Positions 63,696 through 64,000 of a stretch of DNA of 64,000 nt are shown here, piece by piece. The notes under the pieces are model-generated. The model was not told where the DNA came from. It did not search any database and saw only the letters and a list, made by a program, of their open reading frames with translations. Within the stretch, counting starts at the first letter, position 1, and every line of letters starts with the position of its first letter. Position numbers and translations under genes: made by a program. The stretch comes from Sphingomonas radiodurans (GTDB lineage: Bacteria > Pseudomonadota > Alphaproteobacteria > Sphingomonadales > Sphingomonadaceae), in contig NZ_CP086594.1 of NCBI RefSeq assembly GCF_020866845.1, positions 868,001 through 932,000 of the forward strand, given 5' to 3'.

Positions 63696-64000
63696 TCACC
63701 GCAACGCCTGCACCTCCGCCGAGTCCAGCGCCGCCGCAATCCGCCGCTCGTCCACCCGCCGCACCGGCGCCGTATAGGGTGGCACCTCGACCGGCACGCC
63801 CAGCCCGACCGGCGCGAACCGCGCCGGGTCGCCACCGGTTGCACGCATCAGCGCGGTCAACATCCTGGGCGGCGTCTCGCGCGCCTCGTAACTCAGCCGG
63901 AACGTGCCCCAGTGGATCGGGATCGCCGTTGCCGCGCCGAGTCGCTCGAACACACGCACCGCATTGCCCGGCCCGATATGGCTGCCGATCCCCATTTGCC
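63696..64000 (-). CDS. Metallo-beta-lactamase-fold hydrolase, C-terminal part
   Basis: About 101 residues are visible. The gene runs off the right edge and its 5' part is missing; the ATG at 63995 lies inside the frame and is not necessarily the start. The sequence IPIHWGTFRLSYEARETPPRML, with its final metal-binding-type histidine, is typical of UlaG / NAPE-PLD-like metallo-hydrolases. The remainder, FAPVGLGVPVEVPPY, fits the C-terminus of that group. Confidence 0.75.
   Translation of the reverse strand, partial: QMGIGSHIGPGNAVRVFERLGAATAIPIHWGTFRLSYEARETPPRMLTALMRATGGDPARFAPVGLGVPVEVPPYTAPVRRVDERRIAAALDSAEVQALR

Overview
The window is high-GC DNA (mostly about 65-68 % by eye) from an alphaproteobacterium, most likely Sphingomonas or a close sphingomonad. 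Pointers are a GapR-type DUF2312 protein, a CpdR response regulator, a CYP153-like P450, the 41-residue cysteine-free L36 protein, an alphaproteobacterial suhB/ar8-like small RNA, SapC, and palindromic repeats of the kind common in sphingomonads. It reads as ordinary chromosome: I see no prophage, insertion sequence, CRISPR array or replication origin.

Region 1 (0-11.3 kb): a truncated gene, epoxyqueuosine reductase queG, a two-gene ABC exporter, a CYP153-like P450 behind a palindromic operator-like site, a DUF3667 membrane protein, then ftsH, tilS, cpoB/ybgF and a RodZ-like gene on the minus strand. Region 2 (11.4-18.5 kb): a minus-strand run yebC - ruvC - ruvA - parA-like - parD - parE - ruvB - small membrane protein - ptsP. 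Several stop and start codons overlap, so a toxin-antitoxin pair sits inside a Holliday-junction repair operon. Region 3 (18.5-25.9 kb): a HerA-like ATPase followed by a low-GC orphan with a HEPN-like RxxxxH motif, gapR, an amidohydrolase, DUF1244, pyruvate kinase, a VapBC-type pair, a HAD phosphatase and rpmJ.

Region 4 (25.9-39.5 kb): a lipoprotein, a cytosolic carboxypeptidase, an acetyltransferase, a SulP transporter preceded by a strongly folded leader, a dienelactone hydrolase, a GST, a TonB-like protein, DUF1289, NUDIX, a DEAD-box helicase, an FAD-linked oxidase, SapC, cytochrome b561, the small RNA with its terminator, N-formylglutamate amidohydrolase, cpdR and tRNA-Val(GAC). Region 5 (39.6-45.7 kb): a cyclooxygenase-like animal haem peroxidase, then a DUF2946 - TonB-dependent receptor - PepSY membrane protein metal-uptake unit.

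Region 6 (45.7-64 kb): a CoA-thioester and lipid catabolism zone with a hot-dog acyl-CoA hydratase, a desaturase and divergent PaaX-like regulator, three acyl-CoA dehydrogenases of different types, a feruloyl-CoA synthase, a fatty-acyl-CoA ligase, a CoA-ester lyase, arylamine N-acetyltransferase, Sua5 and galE. It is interrupted by a cobalamin riboswitch driving a polytopic membrane protein and a BtuF-like protein with no signal peptide. QueG at the left end is a cobalamin-using enzyme, so B12 acquisition plausibly serves it. The window ends with a MarR-like regulator and a truncated metallo-beta-lactamase-fold gene.

The best candidates for something undescribed are the HEPN-like orphan beside the HerA-like ATPase, the SulP leader RNA, the signal-less BtuF/membrane-protein B12 module, and the ParDE pair inside the ruv operon.
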